Source: Mesocentrotus franciscanus (Eukaryota > Echinodermata > Echinoidea > Camarodonta > Strongylocentrotidae). Taken from it: a DNA stretch of 64,000 nucleotides. Numbering within the stretch: the first letter of the stretch is position 1; each line of letters begins with the position of its first letter. Below the pieces are notes generated by a model. That model searched no databases, had not been told where the DNA came from, and saw nothing but the letters and a program-made list of their open reading frames with translations. The DNA is taken from contig CP137680.1 in assembly GCA_037976565.1 (NCBI GenBank), positions 12,697,804-12,761,803 of the forward strand, read 5' to 3'. Both the position numbers and the translations under genes were made by a program. Shown here one piece after another: positions 1-14,200 of the stretch.

Positions 1-2168
1 CATTGGAATAGGGAAATGTAAATGCCCTGGTATGAATTTGCGCATGACGTTTGTGTATTTTTTTTTGAGTGACCGATGAAAAACTTTGACAGTGAGGACG
101 TTCCGCATTGGAATGACTGACTCCTGTGACAGATACAGGGACACAGAATACCGGACAGTCACAAGTCATTTCTGTTTGATTCGAGTTCACATTGATGGGC
201 ATTCCAGGAGCGGACAATGATGATGATGATGATTAGGAGATGCATCAGTTCAAACGCCTGTCCATCCTATGCGGGACCTAGATGCCTCACCCTTTGATCT
301 CTGTTCGTGCTCACGCCTTAATCAAACGACTTAAAAGAAGAAACTGTGATATAAAATGTATGTTGAAGCAAGAGTTCCTGCCTTCAGAAGACGACCTATG
401 TAGGCTCTTCGACATATTCCCATCACTCTTTCCTTCAGAATGTCTTTATTGTGAAACAAAGGTTTATTAGGGCTATAGTATTTAACGTACAACGATCACG
501 GTAGCAATTTTTTTCTAAAATATAAACTTAACGCAATTTCTATAGCCTTGTGCGTCACCTTTTGAAATATGCGAACATGACAATGACGAATTACGTAATC
601 CGAACATGATTTCGGGGGACATACAATATTTTATTTATTTACATGTATTTACAGTTTTGTTTGAGCAGCAATTAACAAACTGCTATCCCTGAAGGCCCAG
701 CACAATAAAAACATTAGGATACTGAAATTACACTTGAGTTGATTTTTCGAAAAATAGTCGCGATCGTGTTAGGTCATTCGTTTTTCCTCAGCCCCACACT
801 GTAACAAATTATATGACTGGTACGTATTTAGTGCCAACCGTTTTTGAGAGCAGCACGCCTGTTCTATTACGTGTTTTTATTATCAAATTAAACACTTCCT
901 AACCACGACAATTATATAATCCGGCTGTTTTAAGAGTAGTTTTTATTTCAAGACGTAAAAAGAAAAAATGAAATGCCAAAAGTCAGAAGATGAGTGAAAG
1001 ATAGTCACGAAATGGCTGCTTGCGACAATAAATTGAAGAAAAAAATTAAATACCGGTGCCCGCAGGGAGAAGTCTCTTTCTCAGCAGCATCATGAGCATT
1101 GTGTTCATGCAAAAAGAGGCTAAACAGAGGCTGAGTGTTCCGATCCTCCTACCATAACAACTCTCAAGTTTCATCAGAATTCACCTGGGACATATTCCTG
1201 ATATTATGACATTCATTGGAAGATGACAGGTTATTGGGTATCTCTTGGTCCTACTACAGAAGGAACGCCTCGTTTCATGAGAACCACGTGACCGGGGTCG
1301 CCTGGAGACCGTGACCTTGACGTGTGTTGGGATGCAGACGACAGTTACAATTTTTAGGAGTGTGATCGCATTCTTTGTTTCCCGCCTTTACAACTTTGAC
1401 TGACCTGGGAGTGCAACTGATAGCCTGTGAGAGAGATCCACGTTACTATAGCCGTTACCATGGTTACGCTGGTTCCAGGTTGAAATGGAGTAAAAATGAG
1501 CATGAAAGACTTCTTCTACTTCATCTACCCCTGCAGTCATTTCAAATAAAAGTACATGTACTGTATAGTGTATGTATAGTTGCAATAAGAAAATAATGAT
1601 ATCCTTGGATATTGTTTCAATGCCTATGTTCTATGTCTTCTGCAATATTTTAAAGATAGTTAATAGACTTCTTGGAAGAATCTAGTAATGATTATATTCA
1701 GTTGTTGTTTGGCATAGTTTGCTATTCTTGGCAAATCTTTATAAAGTTGATTTCAACTGAATGACTTTAAAAAATATATACTCAACTGAATGAATTTGTC
1801 GAGGTTGTCTGCACTATGAGGATTGTCGTTCTCGCTGCTACTGTATTATTTCGGATGACCTTTTGATTCAAATACATTGTATTTATACCTCATTCATCGT
1901 GTTTGTAAGAAGAAACGTTCTTGGAACCTGTTTTATCGGGGAGGGGCGGGTAGTCGGTAGTAAATCCTTCATCATAATCATATTTGCTCCTCATTCTGAA
2001 CAACAGAATTTATGTGAGGCCGAGTAGTTCTGACATCATGGATCGGTATGTCAGGTGAAGTTTGAAATATGTTGCTACATGTACATGAGGTTTGTCTTGT
2101 TCCTTGATGCACATACCCGGTGAAGCTATGCATTTTATCTTGGTCTGTCAGTCTTGCTTGCTTCCTGG

Positions 2169-2428
2169 TAGTGGCGTAGCTACAGGGGCATGAGGGGCCG
2201 ATTCACCACTCTCCCCCAAAAAATAATCAAACGACGGACACAAAAAAGTGATAGAGAGAGAGAGATGGGGGGAACTAATTAACTTGGAACTATAAGACCC
2301 ATTGCCATATTATTGCCCCTGCTCCTTATCGGTTTAGCCTTTGTGAATTACATTATTTTCATCCAGCACCCCTTCCCCCCCCAAAAAAAAAAAAAACATC
2401 AACAACCTGGGCCTACGCTACGCCATTG
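2169..2428. mobile_element. hAT-like MITE with perfect 8-bp target duplication
   Basis: A 260-bp element with short inverted ends TAGTGGCGTAGC...GCTACGCCATTG, flanked by CTTCCTGG on both sides (2161-2168 and 2429-2436). Eight-base duplications and CA-TGG-type ends are hAT hallmarks. It has no coding capacity. Confidence 0.8.
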
Positions 2429-4101
2429 CTTCCTGGAATAGCAAGGAGGCTGCAACTAAAAATAAAAACATGATCTGTGTTCAAAGCGATATGTCTTAAA
2501 ATAATGACAAGTTTTCAGCTCATTACAAGTTCTATTTAAGAATGATTGGGAAGGCCAGATTAGCTGATATATTATATTCAAGATAGTTCAAGATCATCAA
2601 CTTTGATACGGAAATAACATTCGTTTGTTTATAATGTCGCCAATACGCCATTTCGTTATCACGGTCTTGCAGTCGAGAAAAAAAAAGTTATTTCCTGCTT
2701 TTCCTCTGTTGTCTTTGTACTGTATATTATTTTTATGAAAATGACACTTGGTTCTTAAGGAAACTTGTGGGTTGATGCAAACTTGTGGTTGAATGTAATG
2801 AATGCAATTCGAGTGGTTGCAGATATGAGAAGAACACTTAATCGTTTCAATTTGCTAGATAATGTAATAGTTTGTTCGGTAAAGCTAAATTTGTTTCACA
2901 TTCATCGAGAACTTAAATCCTTTTTTAAAATAAAATATCCAGACAATACCTTTCATTCATACTAATTCAACTGTGTTAATGCTATATCTGGACTATTATC
3001 ATAGAAAACGATTCACTTATTCACTAATTATACGAAATGGACTACCTGGTAGGAAATCTGATAAAGTTTCTCTAGTTCATCATACATGTATATTTAAAAT
3101 ATCTTTACTAGACTGTCGAATGAATCAAAGTGTTTTAAAGGTATTACAAAGTTTTGGTATGGGGTTATGAATTTGTTTTAAATGAACATATTGGAAGCAT
3201 ATGCGATTTTACAATATGCAATGATCGTTGTCGCGGTTGAAATCGAGTTTAAAGTGATGAAATTGTAAATAATAAACCCTTTATGTTGTAAAGCGCCCTC
3301 TCAAGACTGATATTAATTTAGCTTTAAAACAATGTTTTTTTTAAAACTATAATCGACCGATTTACTATTCCCGTTTGGAAATTATATATCGGAACTGCAT
3401 ATTCTGAGATTTTCATGGTCGCTGCTACCAGGGAATAGCCTTCGGTGCTATATGAAAAATAGCACCGGTAAATTTTGATTATTCAATTTGCTCGAAAGCA
3501 GCAGTGCTTTAGGTGATAATTTTGTGTGTGCTTCTAATACATCCACAGGGGTATCCAAATATATCAAAAATTTAAAGAATAACTATCCATCCAATTTCAA
3601 AATTTCCCAAAACTTTGCATTACCTTTAATGCTGTATCTGGATTATTGTCAAAGAGAGAATATATTTCGCACTGTAACAATAGGCTGAAGAGTCTGAGAT
3701 CTTGAAGTTGTTTCAGGTTGATCATACATAAATTATGAAGTTATGTCAGGTTCATCATGCGTGAATTATGTTTTATGAAGTAGTGCTTGTAGCCATGATA
3801 ATAGAACACGACAGGACGTCATAGATTTTTAGTAAGGATCGACTGGGCGAGGTTCCTTCCTGTTTCCGGAACGCAAGTCCTACGTTTCTTTTTGGGATGG
3901 GTTGGGAAAGGTTGCAAACAGAATTAAACAAGAAAGATAGAAATAAAGTTTGACATTGCTAGAAGTGAGATCATGATAAGAAGGAGCTTTCAGAAAAGAA
4001 AATATTAAGCAAGAAATTAAGACTGATAATTAGTTACTCTATAGGCAATGGCAAATCGTGGGAGGGGGCGGGGGAAATCCGGTTTCCCGGAAACAAATTC
4101 A

Positions 4102-4150
4102 AATTCAAATTCAAACTTTATTGATTTCAATCCAAACAGATTCCGCTAAA
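4102..4150 (-). mobile_element. non-LTR retrotransposon 3' tail
   Basis: On the minus strand AATAAAGTTTGAATTTGAA with repeated TTTGAA units, typical of LINE 3' ends. The upstream body is not recognisable. Confidence 0.4.
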
Positions 4151-4404
4151 TGGTCCTTTTTTCTTCATGTATATATATAGAGAAGTATTCTTAACGGGGG
4201 AGGTGGTCTTTTCTTTTACCACCTTCCCCTCTTCCAAAACCTTTCTGTGACTGTAGCCACCCGTCTACCGTTCCTGTGGTTTTGTCGCATTCTTGTTCGT
4301 AGGAGCTTCCAGAGAACATTGCCTTGGATTCTTCTGGTAGCTGCAGCTTCATGTTTAATCTTTAATCAAGACATCTCGTAATGCGTATAATCGAGATGGG
4401 AGAC

Positions 4405-4670
4405 AGACGGCGAGTGGTAGAGAGACAGAGAAGACATATACACATTAAAGAAGAGAGGTTGAGACTTGAGAGACGGAGAGACGATGAGAGAAAGAGAGAA
4501 TCAGAGATATTGTGTACAGAGAGAGAGCGAGGGGGTGAGAGTGTGAGAGGAGGGGGTGAGAGAGTGAGAGGAGGGGGTGAAGATGGAGAGAGAGAGAGGG
4601 GGAGACATAAATTGAGAAAGAGAAAGGGATAGGGAGGAAGAGAGAAAGAGAAGGGGAGATATACGGAGAG
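4405..4670 (+). repeat. GA-rich simple sequence
   Basis: Purine-rich GAGA/GAGG units. Open frames on both strands here are low complexity. Confidence 0.85.
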
Positions 4671-5148
4671 AGCGAATGAGACGGTCCAATAAATGAAGGT
4701 CCCAGGTGCCATTTACAAACGCCAAGAAAAATAAATGCTAGAGTCAGTGTAATCAGGAAATAAAGTGTGATTATGTGTGTTCCTGGCTCGTCTTTTCGAA
4801 GCAAAAAAAAAAAACGTCTGAGCAGCTGTGTTACAAATGTGAAAAATTTACAAAGATAAGTAGATAACTGATTAATGTTGATTTACATTGCTTTGACCTC
4901 GTAATGCACTTATTTTCAACTTCGGGAAAACATATTTTGAAGCTGTGTCAAATAATGAATATTTTTGTTATGTGTCAACTCAACGGAGAAGAATCAGACT
5001 ATGCATTTTGCGATGATTTTCAAGTACGGTCTACGAAAACCCCAAGCATTCTTGATATCTAACTCTGACAGAACGGAGACGATCTGAACTAGTACCAAGT
5101 AAGCTCCCTCCCCCTCCTCCAAAAAAAAACAGCCTTCGCCTGACAGAC

Positions 5149-5451
5149 ATGACAGATAAACTCACGGAAGGAAACGTAATCATCTCAAGTTCATCAGTAA
5201 TTGCGTATGCATCAGGGATAACCAGACTTGATCAGATGTGCGGGGGAGAGGAAACAAATGTGATGCGGCAGCGAGATGATTTGAGATTTCATTATCATTG
5301 TAGGAAGAACATGATGAAAAGCAAAGAGGGGAAATATAGTTTCCACTTTCCAGTGCCATTCAAATCACTTAATGTAGACATTGAGGTATTAGAGGATCTC
5401 CTACACAAGAAGTGCAGTCGAGAGATACATGAAAATGGGGCACATCTATGA
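5149..5451 (+). CDS. unrecognised 100-aa ORF
   Basis: An isolated open frame beginning MTDKLTEGNVIISSSSV, hydrophilic, with no family signature, no visible splice context and no neighbours. The length is only moderately above chance for this composition. Confidence 0.12.
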   Translation: MTDKLTEGNVIISSSSVIAYASGITRLDQMCGGEETNVMRQRDDLRFHYHCRKNMMKSKEGKYSFHFPVPFKSLNVDIEVLEDLLHKKCSREIHENGAHL

Positions 5452-7429
5452 GAGGATCTGTTACCTGTCACTATACAAACGTCTCGACATCCTATCACAA
5501 AAGATTTTAGTTGATGAGTCACCGTTCATGCTCCCTGCATTTTATGAAATTTGGTATTTATGATAATGTAATCCAATCAGTGCCGAGCTTCGGACGCGAT
5601 CATGTTCGAACACTGATATTTTACGGCTTTGGAACTGCAATTTCATGATTTGATACATGCATGTCCAATTAGAATAAGCAGTTATAGTATAGTTTTTTGA
5701 CAATATCCTTGAATATTTTGTATTCGAGAAGATTATGAAACCGGATGCAGCACTCATATTTAGTTTTCGGAGCATGGACGCGTTAGATTATTTTGATATT
5801 TGTTCTTATTTCATTATGATAACACACAAGAATGGGAGGACACGGGAAAAGAACTGAAGAGGGTGAAGTGCTTCGTACATGTATTATTATGATGATCAAA
5901 GAAAACAAACTTGATGGGGGGATAATGATGATACAAACAACAATAAATACACATGTAGTCATAAGTCATTAAAAATGGCGGGAAAGATGATTTAGCACTT
6001 TGGGGAAAAACATTGGCATACATTCATAAGGGGACTGTGTTCAATTGCTGTCACGAGAGGAAATGACGATAACAAGTTAGAATAATTAAATAGATGATTT
6101 GGTGTCTCAGATTTCAAAAGGAAATGAAATATTACTTTTAAAAGTAAATATGTTGCAAATGATATGACTAGGTTTACATCATTCATTATACCTATCAATG
6201 TACTCTGTCTTTATAACAATTATTCACGATGATCAAGATGATCTTGTTTCATACAAAACTCCTTGGAAAATATGTAAATTTGTTGAATTTAGCCTACAAA
6301 TTCATTTGGCACTCCTTTCGTGCGTTATATAATTTTAACAAGATTCCCTCATGTTTTCGGGAGGAGAAACTCGATACTTATCGGGAACTACGCAGGCGTC
6401 ACCTTGAAACATTATACAGAAGTTTTAGGTTTACCCAAGGACTCCTTGGTTTACCTAATTTGCTGAACTTCTTCTTCGCATCCTAAAATTGCCTATTTAA
6501 AACTTCTGACTTGGTGTCATGTGAGTTACCCCTAGCCCACTCTATAGCCCTTCCTTCCATCACCCCTCCCTTTCATTATTATTCCTATTTCTTCAAGCCA
6601 TGTACTCTTTATTGTTCGTGTGAATGGAAACCCCAAAAGGATATTGAATGAATTAAAAATAGACGAACTTGAGTACTGTCTCACCTCCCTGGTCTAAATC
6701 AGAGAGAAATGAATCAGAGATGTTTCATTTTGAATCTGTCAGCAAGCACGTTTGGATTCAAGTCGTGTGTGTAAATATTTATGCTGTAATCTGGGCCAAG
6801 CAGACGCCATTGCTAAATGTGAAATCAAGCTTAAAACTGGCGAAAGATACTCGGTAATGATCGATCAATTTATGTCGTCTGAGTCATAATGTAAATGCGT
6901 CGGCGTTAGAAATGTTTTATGCTTGTATTTTCTTCCATGGCAATCCATGGCGGCATCATAAGCTTGTGACATTTGAGGGGAAACCCCTTTATTGTTTGAC
7001 ACGTAACTGACATCTTGAATCTGTTTTGATTTGCATGAGAAAGAAAAGAAAATAAAACAATATAATCTTACTTGAATCCTAAGTCATTGATTTAACATGT
7101 TTGATTTATTACTTTGATTTGCTTGAGATGTTCCTTTCATCCATGCTTTGCATTCCGAAGCGCTAAAATAGAAGTTAGTGAAAATGCTACAGTAAATATT
7201 TCTATGACTCAAACCTAAGGTATAAAGGAAAGAACATGATCCTGAGATTGTCGAAACTTTGGTAATCTTGAGAGAGTAAAGTATATCTTTTCGGATGGCC
7301 TTGGCATAGCCTTGTGAAGAAAACGTCTTCCTGTCCTTGTTCACTGTGCATTCTTCGCATTATTGTTCGGATTTCGACCTTCAGTTTGAGCTAATTTGAC
7401 TTCTTTTTGTATATCTTTTCCCTTTCTAG

Positions 7430-8283
7430 ATATAAGCTGAGACGCGTTAGCCCCACGTGAAGACGAACCATGGACGGGGGAGACTATCCCGTTAGTATGG
7501 ACTTTGATGGCGAGTTCGGGATGGAGGTCAATGCTAACAAAGTGAAAGACGTGGACGAGATTGAGCCTGCTATCGCCAACGGTGGCGGCGAAGAACACTA
7601 CAGCAACGGCATGGACATGGACCTCGAAGCGGAGTTCGATTCGCAGCTCAACGATCTCAACAGATCTTCGAATGTCGGGCTGAGCGAAGCGATTTGGTCA
7701 TCGCCGCCGGAAGGAGAAGGTGATAGCCCGACTCAGAATGATCCTGATATCGAGTTGCATGAGGAGGATGAGGGTGAGCCAGAAGTTGAAGAAGCTGCTC
7801 CTCTTGTTCATGATGTTCCTGAGGTGGAAGAGTCTCCAGAAGATGTCAACGCTGGTGAGGGTTTCCTAGATAACGACGCCGACATCGCTACAGAAGGATC
7901 GCTAGATCTTGACATTGAGGAACCCGATCACCAACATCTCACGGATCGTTACATCCCACTCGGAGCTGAGATGGATCTTGGCGGGAGCGAGGGAGAACAG
8001 TTCTCGGTGGAGAATCCAGAAACGGAGCCGTTACAGCCGGAGCCGGAACCTTTACTGCAGGAGCCGGAGCCGGAGTCACTACTGCAGGAACCGGAGCCGT
8101 TACAGCAGGAGCCTGCTGCGCAAGATGAGTTTGATGGACGTTTGGGAGCTGTGGAGGAGGAGCAACAACAACTGCTCCAGGATGAAGGGATTGCAGAGAA
8201 TGAAGTGGAGGCTGGAGCCGTAACTGAAGGATCCTTGGATCTAGATGTAGGAGCTCATGTGGAAGATGAGGACGATGACGCAG
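7430..8283 (+). CDS. SLC6-like gene, exon 1 (residues 1-271, acidic N-terminal tail)
   Basis: Coding starts at 7470. A pyrimidine tract ending in TAG at 7427-7429 looks like a 3' splice site, so an untranslated exon probably lies upstream and this exon would begin at 7430. The encoded tail is rich in Asp and Glu, has two copies of an EGSLDLD motif (around 7895 and 8227) and a Pro-Glu-Leu-Gln repeat (about 8020-8130). No membrane segment is present. The donor GTATAG at 8284 leaves phase 1. No known domain is recognised. Confidence 0.88.
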
Positions 8284-11200
8284 GTATAGTAGATCATATT
8301 TTTGTTCACCTTTTAAAAAAACTTTCTGCGGGATTGTAGTCCTAGAATAAAGTTGGCATTCCATCTTATACGTGCTGAGTTGTAAAAGTGCTCTAACGAC
8401 TATTCACTTCAGGTGAAATTTCTTACACTAGTTGAATTCCTAACTTCAACTCTGGACCTAACAGTAACCTGAAGCTAACCCCAAACTCAAACTGAAACCT
8501 AATGGTCACCCTAATCCTATAACATCTTCACAAAACAATGCCCGGAGAAAAAGGTCGCTGGAGCAACTTTCAGCGCTAATTGCAAAAACATAACATGTTA
8601 TATTTTGAAAGCTTTTTTGTTATTGTTTCACTTCCATTTTTAGAGTAATTTCCTAATCTTAACTTGTTCACAAGTAGAGTTAATCATTGATTATATAATT
8701 AATAATATCCAGTACCTTTTAAAATACTTTCAAGTTCAATAAAGATTTTTCGATTTCTTTTGATTTTTCACGAAATTCAGCTTTGGAAATTTAGTATAAA
8801 ACCCAGGAGTCCGACTCCACACACATTTTAGAATGTTACTTGTAGTACATGTCTGTATGATTGACGTAAAGACTCCGGAGCCCAGAGTCCATCGCCCTAT
8901 GGAGTCTTGTTGGTATACCTGTAAGCAGCATGAGGTAATTTCCCTCAGCGATCCTCTATAAGCAGGTACAGGATATAATGCCATCCTGCTACCCTCGCTA
9001 GCGAAAGGTCGCGATCTACAGTAACCTGTTCAACGATGTTACCTTTTCAACGATGTTACCTTATACGAGTTCATTGATATTATCATTCATGGGAACATTA
9101 ATTATCTTTGGTCGTTGGGGTTTCGGTTGGTAATTTGTTTGGAAAGAAAAGATGGTCGATTAAGATCGTTTTACCTGAAGGATGACGTCTATCTATTTGT
9201 CATGATACTTCCTCCAACCAGGAGGTTGAATACAAATACTAAAATTCTTTTTTTTGTGTCCACTCCACTTCATAGATATCATATCACTTATTGGAACATA
9301 ATTTTTCTTTCATCTTGGGGTTTTAGTTTGTAATTCGTTTTGAAGAAGAAGAAGAAAAAAAGAAACTCAAAAGACCTGATTTTTCACTTTGTTTCCACTC
9401 TACTTCGACATAATTATATTCCATCTCAATTATGTTTTGGTCTCGACGTGGTTTAATTTATTCAACCATACCTTCTTAACTATCATTCAAGAAACGTTGA
9501 TGTCGATAATATATTTTTAAAAATCTTATCGCTATCACGGCAGTTCACTGCAGTTCTCGCATATAGGACCCCCCCCCCCATTGTTTTCTTCTTCAAGTTT
9601 ACGTTACGATTTTGGGGAATCATGCTGGCCTACAATGTCGTCAGACGGATACTGTGTTGCATCTTCTCTCGAGATGTTGCTATCGGAGTCATGTGTTGTT
9701 GTGAAGCGCGTTGGTGATGTCTTCAGCATAACGGGCAAATTAATTAGGCTGAGTCAGGGAACCTTTGGAAAAACCCAGTCACTTTATTAATGAATGCTAT
9801 TAGGAAAGCGTAAGGCGTATCCAACAGATGTTGTAACTGTTACCCCCTTTTTCACAGGAGTCAGAAAGGCTCAAAAGAACAGCCTTTGTAGATCCGACAC
9901 TTTCTCAGATGAATATTTAATTGATTCATCACGCAAGTCGAAGTAGTATCAAGATATTTAGTGTAATGATGTAGTTCATAATAATTGTGTTTATCCAAGG
10001 AAGCCTCATTAGCATCAGTGCTGTTCTCCCTGAGGGCCCTGCAATTGTTATTACCCCAGCAATTACCAGGTACCCGTTTACACCTGGGTGGAGAGTGGCA
10101 AATGTGGATTAATATCTTGACTACGGACGCGAGTGCCGGGCTAAGATTTAAATCTTCAACCCTCGGATTGAAAGTGATGGCTCTACATGCTCGATCGCGG
10201 AAATATGACTTTAAGCGTTACAACCCAGTATTTTGTGAAGTATAGTAAACATGGGTTCAAATTAATGATCTCCCCGCACCGCGTTTATTATTTTATTATT
10301 TTGTTTGGCATAACAGCCACAAGGTCAAACATCACATTGTATCGTATCTTGTTTCTTCGCGTGCCTCTCTTCTAATATGCCATTGCGATGAATTGATGGA
10401 AGCTATTCCATTTTTAGACGGTAGCTGTAAATTGTGTTGCTTTCCAGAAATATGTAAAGTTGTGAACAATTAAGATTTAGGTTTAGGCTAGCGTTTGATC
10501 AGGAGAGTCGAAATTTCGAAATTTATGTTTATTCAACCAGCTCTACAATTTCTGTATATGAGCACTGTTAAAAACTTATGCACAGACAAAGACATGATGT
10601 ACCATAGAATATGACTGGAGATCATCTACCCCGATAAGAAACGACCCCTCTTCATGCTGTGCACTCCAAGATCTCTATCAATTCAGTCCGTCTCTCTGGG
10701 TAAAGTTTCTTTTAGAATTGACAAAGAGATGCCAGAGACCATAGAGTTCACTAAAAATGATTCGAGGAAGTACTCGTCCTATCGGTGAATATGATAATGG
10801 GTAGGGACAGGGCCCGTCTCCGCTGGGTTTATAAGTTATTTTTAAAGGTGATCTCGGATACTAGAAATGCACAAAATAAAGAATGTGCGTTCGAAATGTT
10901 TGGAAATGTCCACGGATGCAATGGTCTGATGTAGTAGTTAAAGAATAAGGAGGCGCGATGGCTCAGTGTCAGGGTCTCGTAACCTATGGAGGTGCGCTAG
11001 TATACCCTTTGGTAAGGCATCAATCCTCATTACCACGTCTCTCCGAGAGGAATTAAAGCCATTGGTCCCCTGATTGTTTACTTACATTTACAAGCATACA
11101 ATCATATGCTTTCTTAGCAGTCAGGTAAAACAAACAAACAATATTAAGCCACGTTAATTACCGTATATAGTCTTGTATTGGAATGTTTTCTCGCTATGAA

Positions 11201-14200
11201 ACAATTATTATTATTCAAAAATTGATATGTACCCGTATTTTTTAAATGTTTTGTGTAAACCGGATGTACTTTATTCTATATACTGGCTGCCATGTTCAGT
11301 ATACATAATAAAGTATTCATTCATTCAATCAATCACGAATAGCACGATCTCTAAATAACATTTATACAACGACTATGTCATTTCTATGTTTCATAGTTTT
11401 CCCCATTGTGGATCTGTCTGTGCAGAATTATTCTATCGACAGGCCTTATCAACAATATTTCGTTATATTTCTTGCTCGCATCATAATTAGCTGTTCTTTA
11501 ATTAAACTCGCTGTGCTTATAATCGCATGCAGGCGTAGTGTATTGTGGTAGATTCTGTGACAGCTCTTTTTATATACTTCGTCATTACACCTTAATGCAT
11601 TACTACCTTTAATCCAAATGGATTACCCGATGGTAATTAGGAGAAATGACCAAAATGACCAAAATGAAGAGGGACTCAAACTGTCATGAAATGCTTGACC
11701 TCATCTTCGACATACCGTGACACGATTCCGAAGACTATATTAGCAAGGAGATACCAACTCTTTGATATTAGGTCCACTTATGGCCTTCGCGTTAGAAACG
11801 TATAGATACAGACTGCAGCGAAGCAGAAGCCGGGATAAACTCCGTTGTGGGAGCCCCGTTGTATTTTCCCACGGTTCCCTACCGATTTCCAAACACAAAT
11901 AGCATTATTGTGCTCATTTCAATGCGTGGTCCCTTTTCGACAAATAAAGCGAGTTTGGAAGAGAATCCTCACCTAAACTCTTTCAATTTACCGAGGAGAG
12001 TCCATGGGGAAAACAGAAATTGAAGCGCTTATAACGATTCCAGTCACCTTCGTTTTGCATTAAATCGAAAAGAGTTTAGGACTGGAGTTTCTTGGATTTT
12101 CTTTCTCTGTTTGGCAAATGGTCGAATTAAAGTATACACCTGTTATTGTAACGCTAATCCGAAATGAAAGGAATTCGTACACTGCTTAGAAGAGAAGAGA
12201 CATCTTAGATACTCTATTGTGGCAATAGTTCTCGAGGTATTATTGTTATTCTCATCTTTGTTTGGTACATGTATTGCTGATGAAAAGCTTCATGGCTTAG
12301 TGTATTCCCTTGTACGTCTGATGTAAATAGTGCAGACATGCCTAGACGTCAAAGCAGAATTCGAGATGATTAGAGAATCACACCTAACCTTCCATAGAAT
12401 GTGTCATATAATCTGCATCCGAATATAGCTAACTGGAAAAAGTGTTTCAATAAACAGGACACAATATTTTGCAGGCTACAATTTTGTAGCAATTCCCCCC
12501 TACAAGTCATGTAGCGTCATAACGTTACTGTAGTCGTATCTATTTCCCCCTCTCTTTTACCTTATAGTAATCGCGTATTTCGAATAGTTTCTATTTTACA
12601 TATTATTGTGATGGCTGAACGAGATAATAATATAAAAAAATTTGTTTTAAATAAGAAAAGCCCATCAAGATATCATTAAGTGCACTTGTGCATAGTAATT
12701 TGTATGTATCAATTGTTTTACAAGAACTGAAGTTAGAGACAGGACTTCACCTGGATTGACCTTATGGTATCCTTTAAAGAAGCAGAATGAAACGGGAAAG
12801 GAAATTGATTATGGAATCTCCTCCCAAGGAAACGGAGGAAATCTCGCGCCAATCTCTGAGCTTCTATCCAGTTCCTTTCTGCTCAAAAGATTATCACGGA
12901 ATATCGACCAGATTTTGTATGCTTTGGCTCGACGGAGAAAGAAAAAGGACATAAATTAACAACATAAAGCATTATGCTTCTGTTACAAACGACTCTATTT
13001 TAAGATATTAAAGAGTGGCCTGTATAATTAAAAACTAGTATATTGTGTTGTTGTGTATGCACGGATGGTTTTACAATAAGGAATGGGGTATTTCATGTGC
13101 AAGCTCTTTTTAATACCACATACGAGTACATAATAGTTCTACTACAATTATTTGTAGAAAGTCATATTACATTTACTATTATTGCGGTTAGTCAGTGTCT
13201 TTCGGTGGCATTATTTTGCCATTGTGGTAAATGTACAATGTATGTTTCCAAAGTGATAAAATATTTCTTTGAAATAATAATAGCTTAAATGCAATTTTTT
13301 TCTTCAAATTTCCAACTACGCAGCGGAAGCTTAATATCATAATCCAACGAGGGAGTCGCAGAGAGCAACAAATCGTTAAGCAAACTCTATCATTCCTTGA
13401 AATTCATGACAAGCTGTGCGCTTGCGAAAAATAATGCGTAGTGATTTATTCGTCTTTGAACATGATAAAGACGAGTAAGTGAGGTTTTCCGAGTCGATAA
13501 TTTGAGATGTACAACTTAATTTAAACGTTTGGGTGTGGTCGCATTAGATCATGTTGAATGTGTAATGCTTCGAAGATTAATTGCTAAGAATTAGGTTACA
13601 AGAAATTCAACACCGTGGTGGCCGACAAAGTGACTCGATACAACAGTCCTGCAATTAAATTGAGTCGATGTTTCCACAATATTCATCGCATAATTATGTA
13701 GCTACTATGATAAAGGTCACGTTGTAATTTGATGTGATGTGGACTAACGCCCTCTTTCTGGATTAAAGGGACTCGGCCCACTCCTCCCTCATTGAACAAG
13801 TTCAAAGGTTCGATTTTTACTATATCGAGAGTTAAATTTGAAACCAGGGTCTTTTATTGATTGCTATTGAAGGTTCCGTTTATTCGCATGGGTCTGGATT
13901 ATTATCTTAAGGGTCTGTATGCGTGGGCACCCTGTTACATTTTATTTTTTCGCGGGGGCTCCAGACATAAATTATAGGGCCATTGTGCACTGGACCCCTT
14001 TAAGTTATGTGAAACATATTGGAGAACCTCTTCCGCTCAAAGGACCTCTTATAATCATGTACATTGCATGATTGATCGCAACGATGAAGGCGCCCTTTAA
14101 TTAAAGATGTGTACCTAGAGAGATATGCCTTAGTAATGAAGCCAATTAGTGCACAACTTATGTCATTAGCAAAATATGAACAACGTGCTTGATAGAATTA

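Larger units (their letters stand above)
1..7429. other. upstream region without a convincing gene
   Basis: Contains a hAT-like MITE (2169-2428), two diverged copies of an unknown sequence (about 2960-3060 and 3615-3690, sharing a MLYLDY-like reading), a LINE-type tail (4102-4150), a GA-rich simple stretch (4405-4670) and a possible LINE remnant near 6350-6660. The 5' untranslated exon and promoter of the SLC6-like gene probably lie here but cannot be placed. Confidence 0.5.

Noticed and set aside
4362..4804. Long frames on both strands (up to 119 residues)
   Set aside because: Purine/pyrimidine simple sequence; no family signature.
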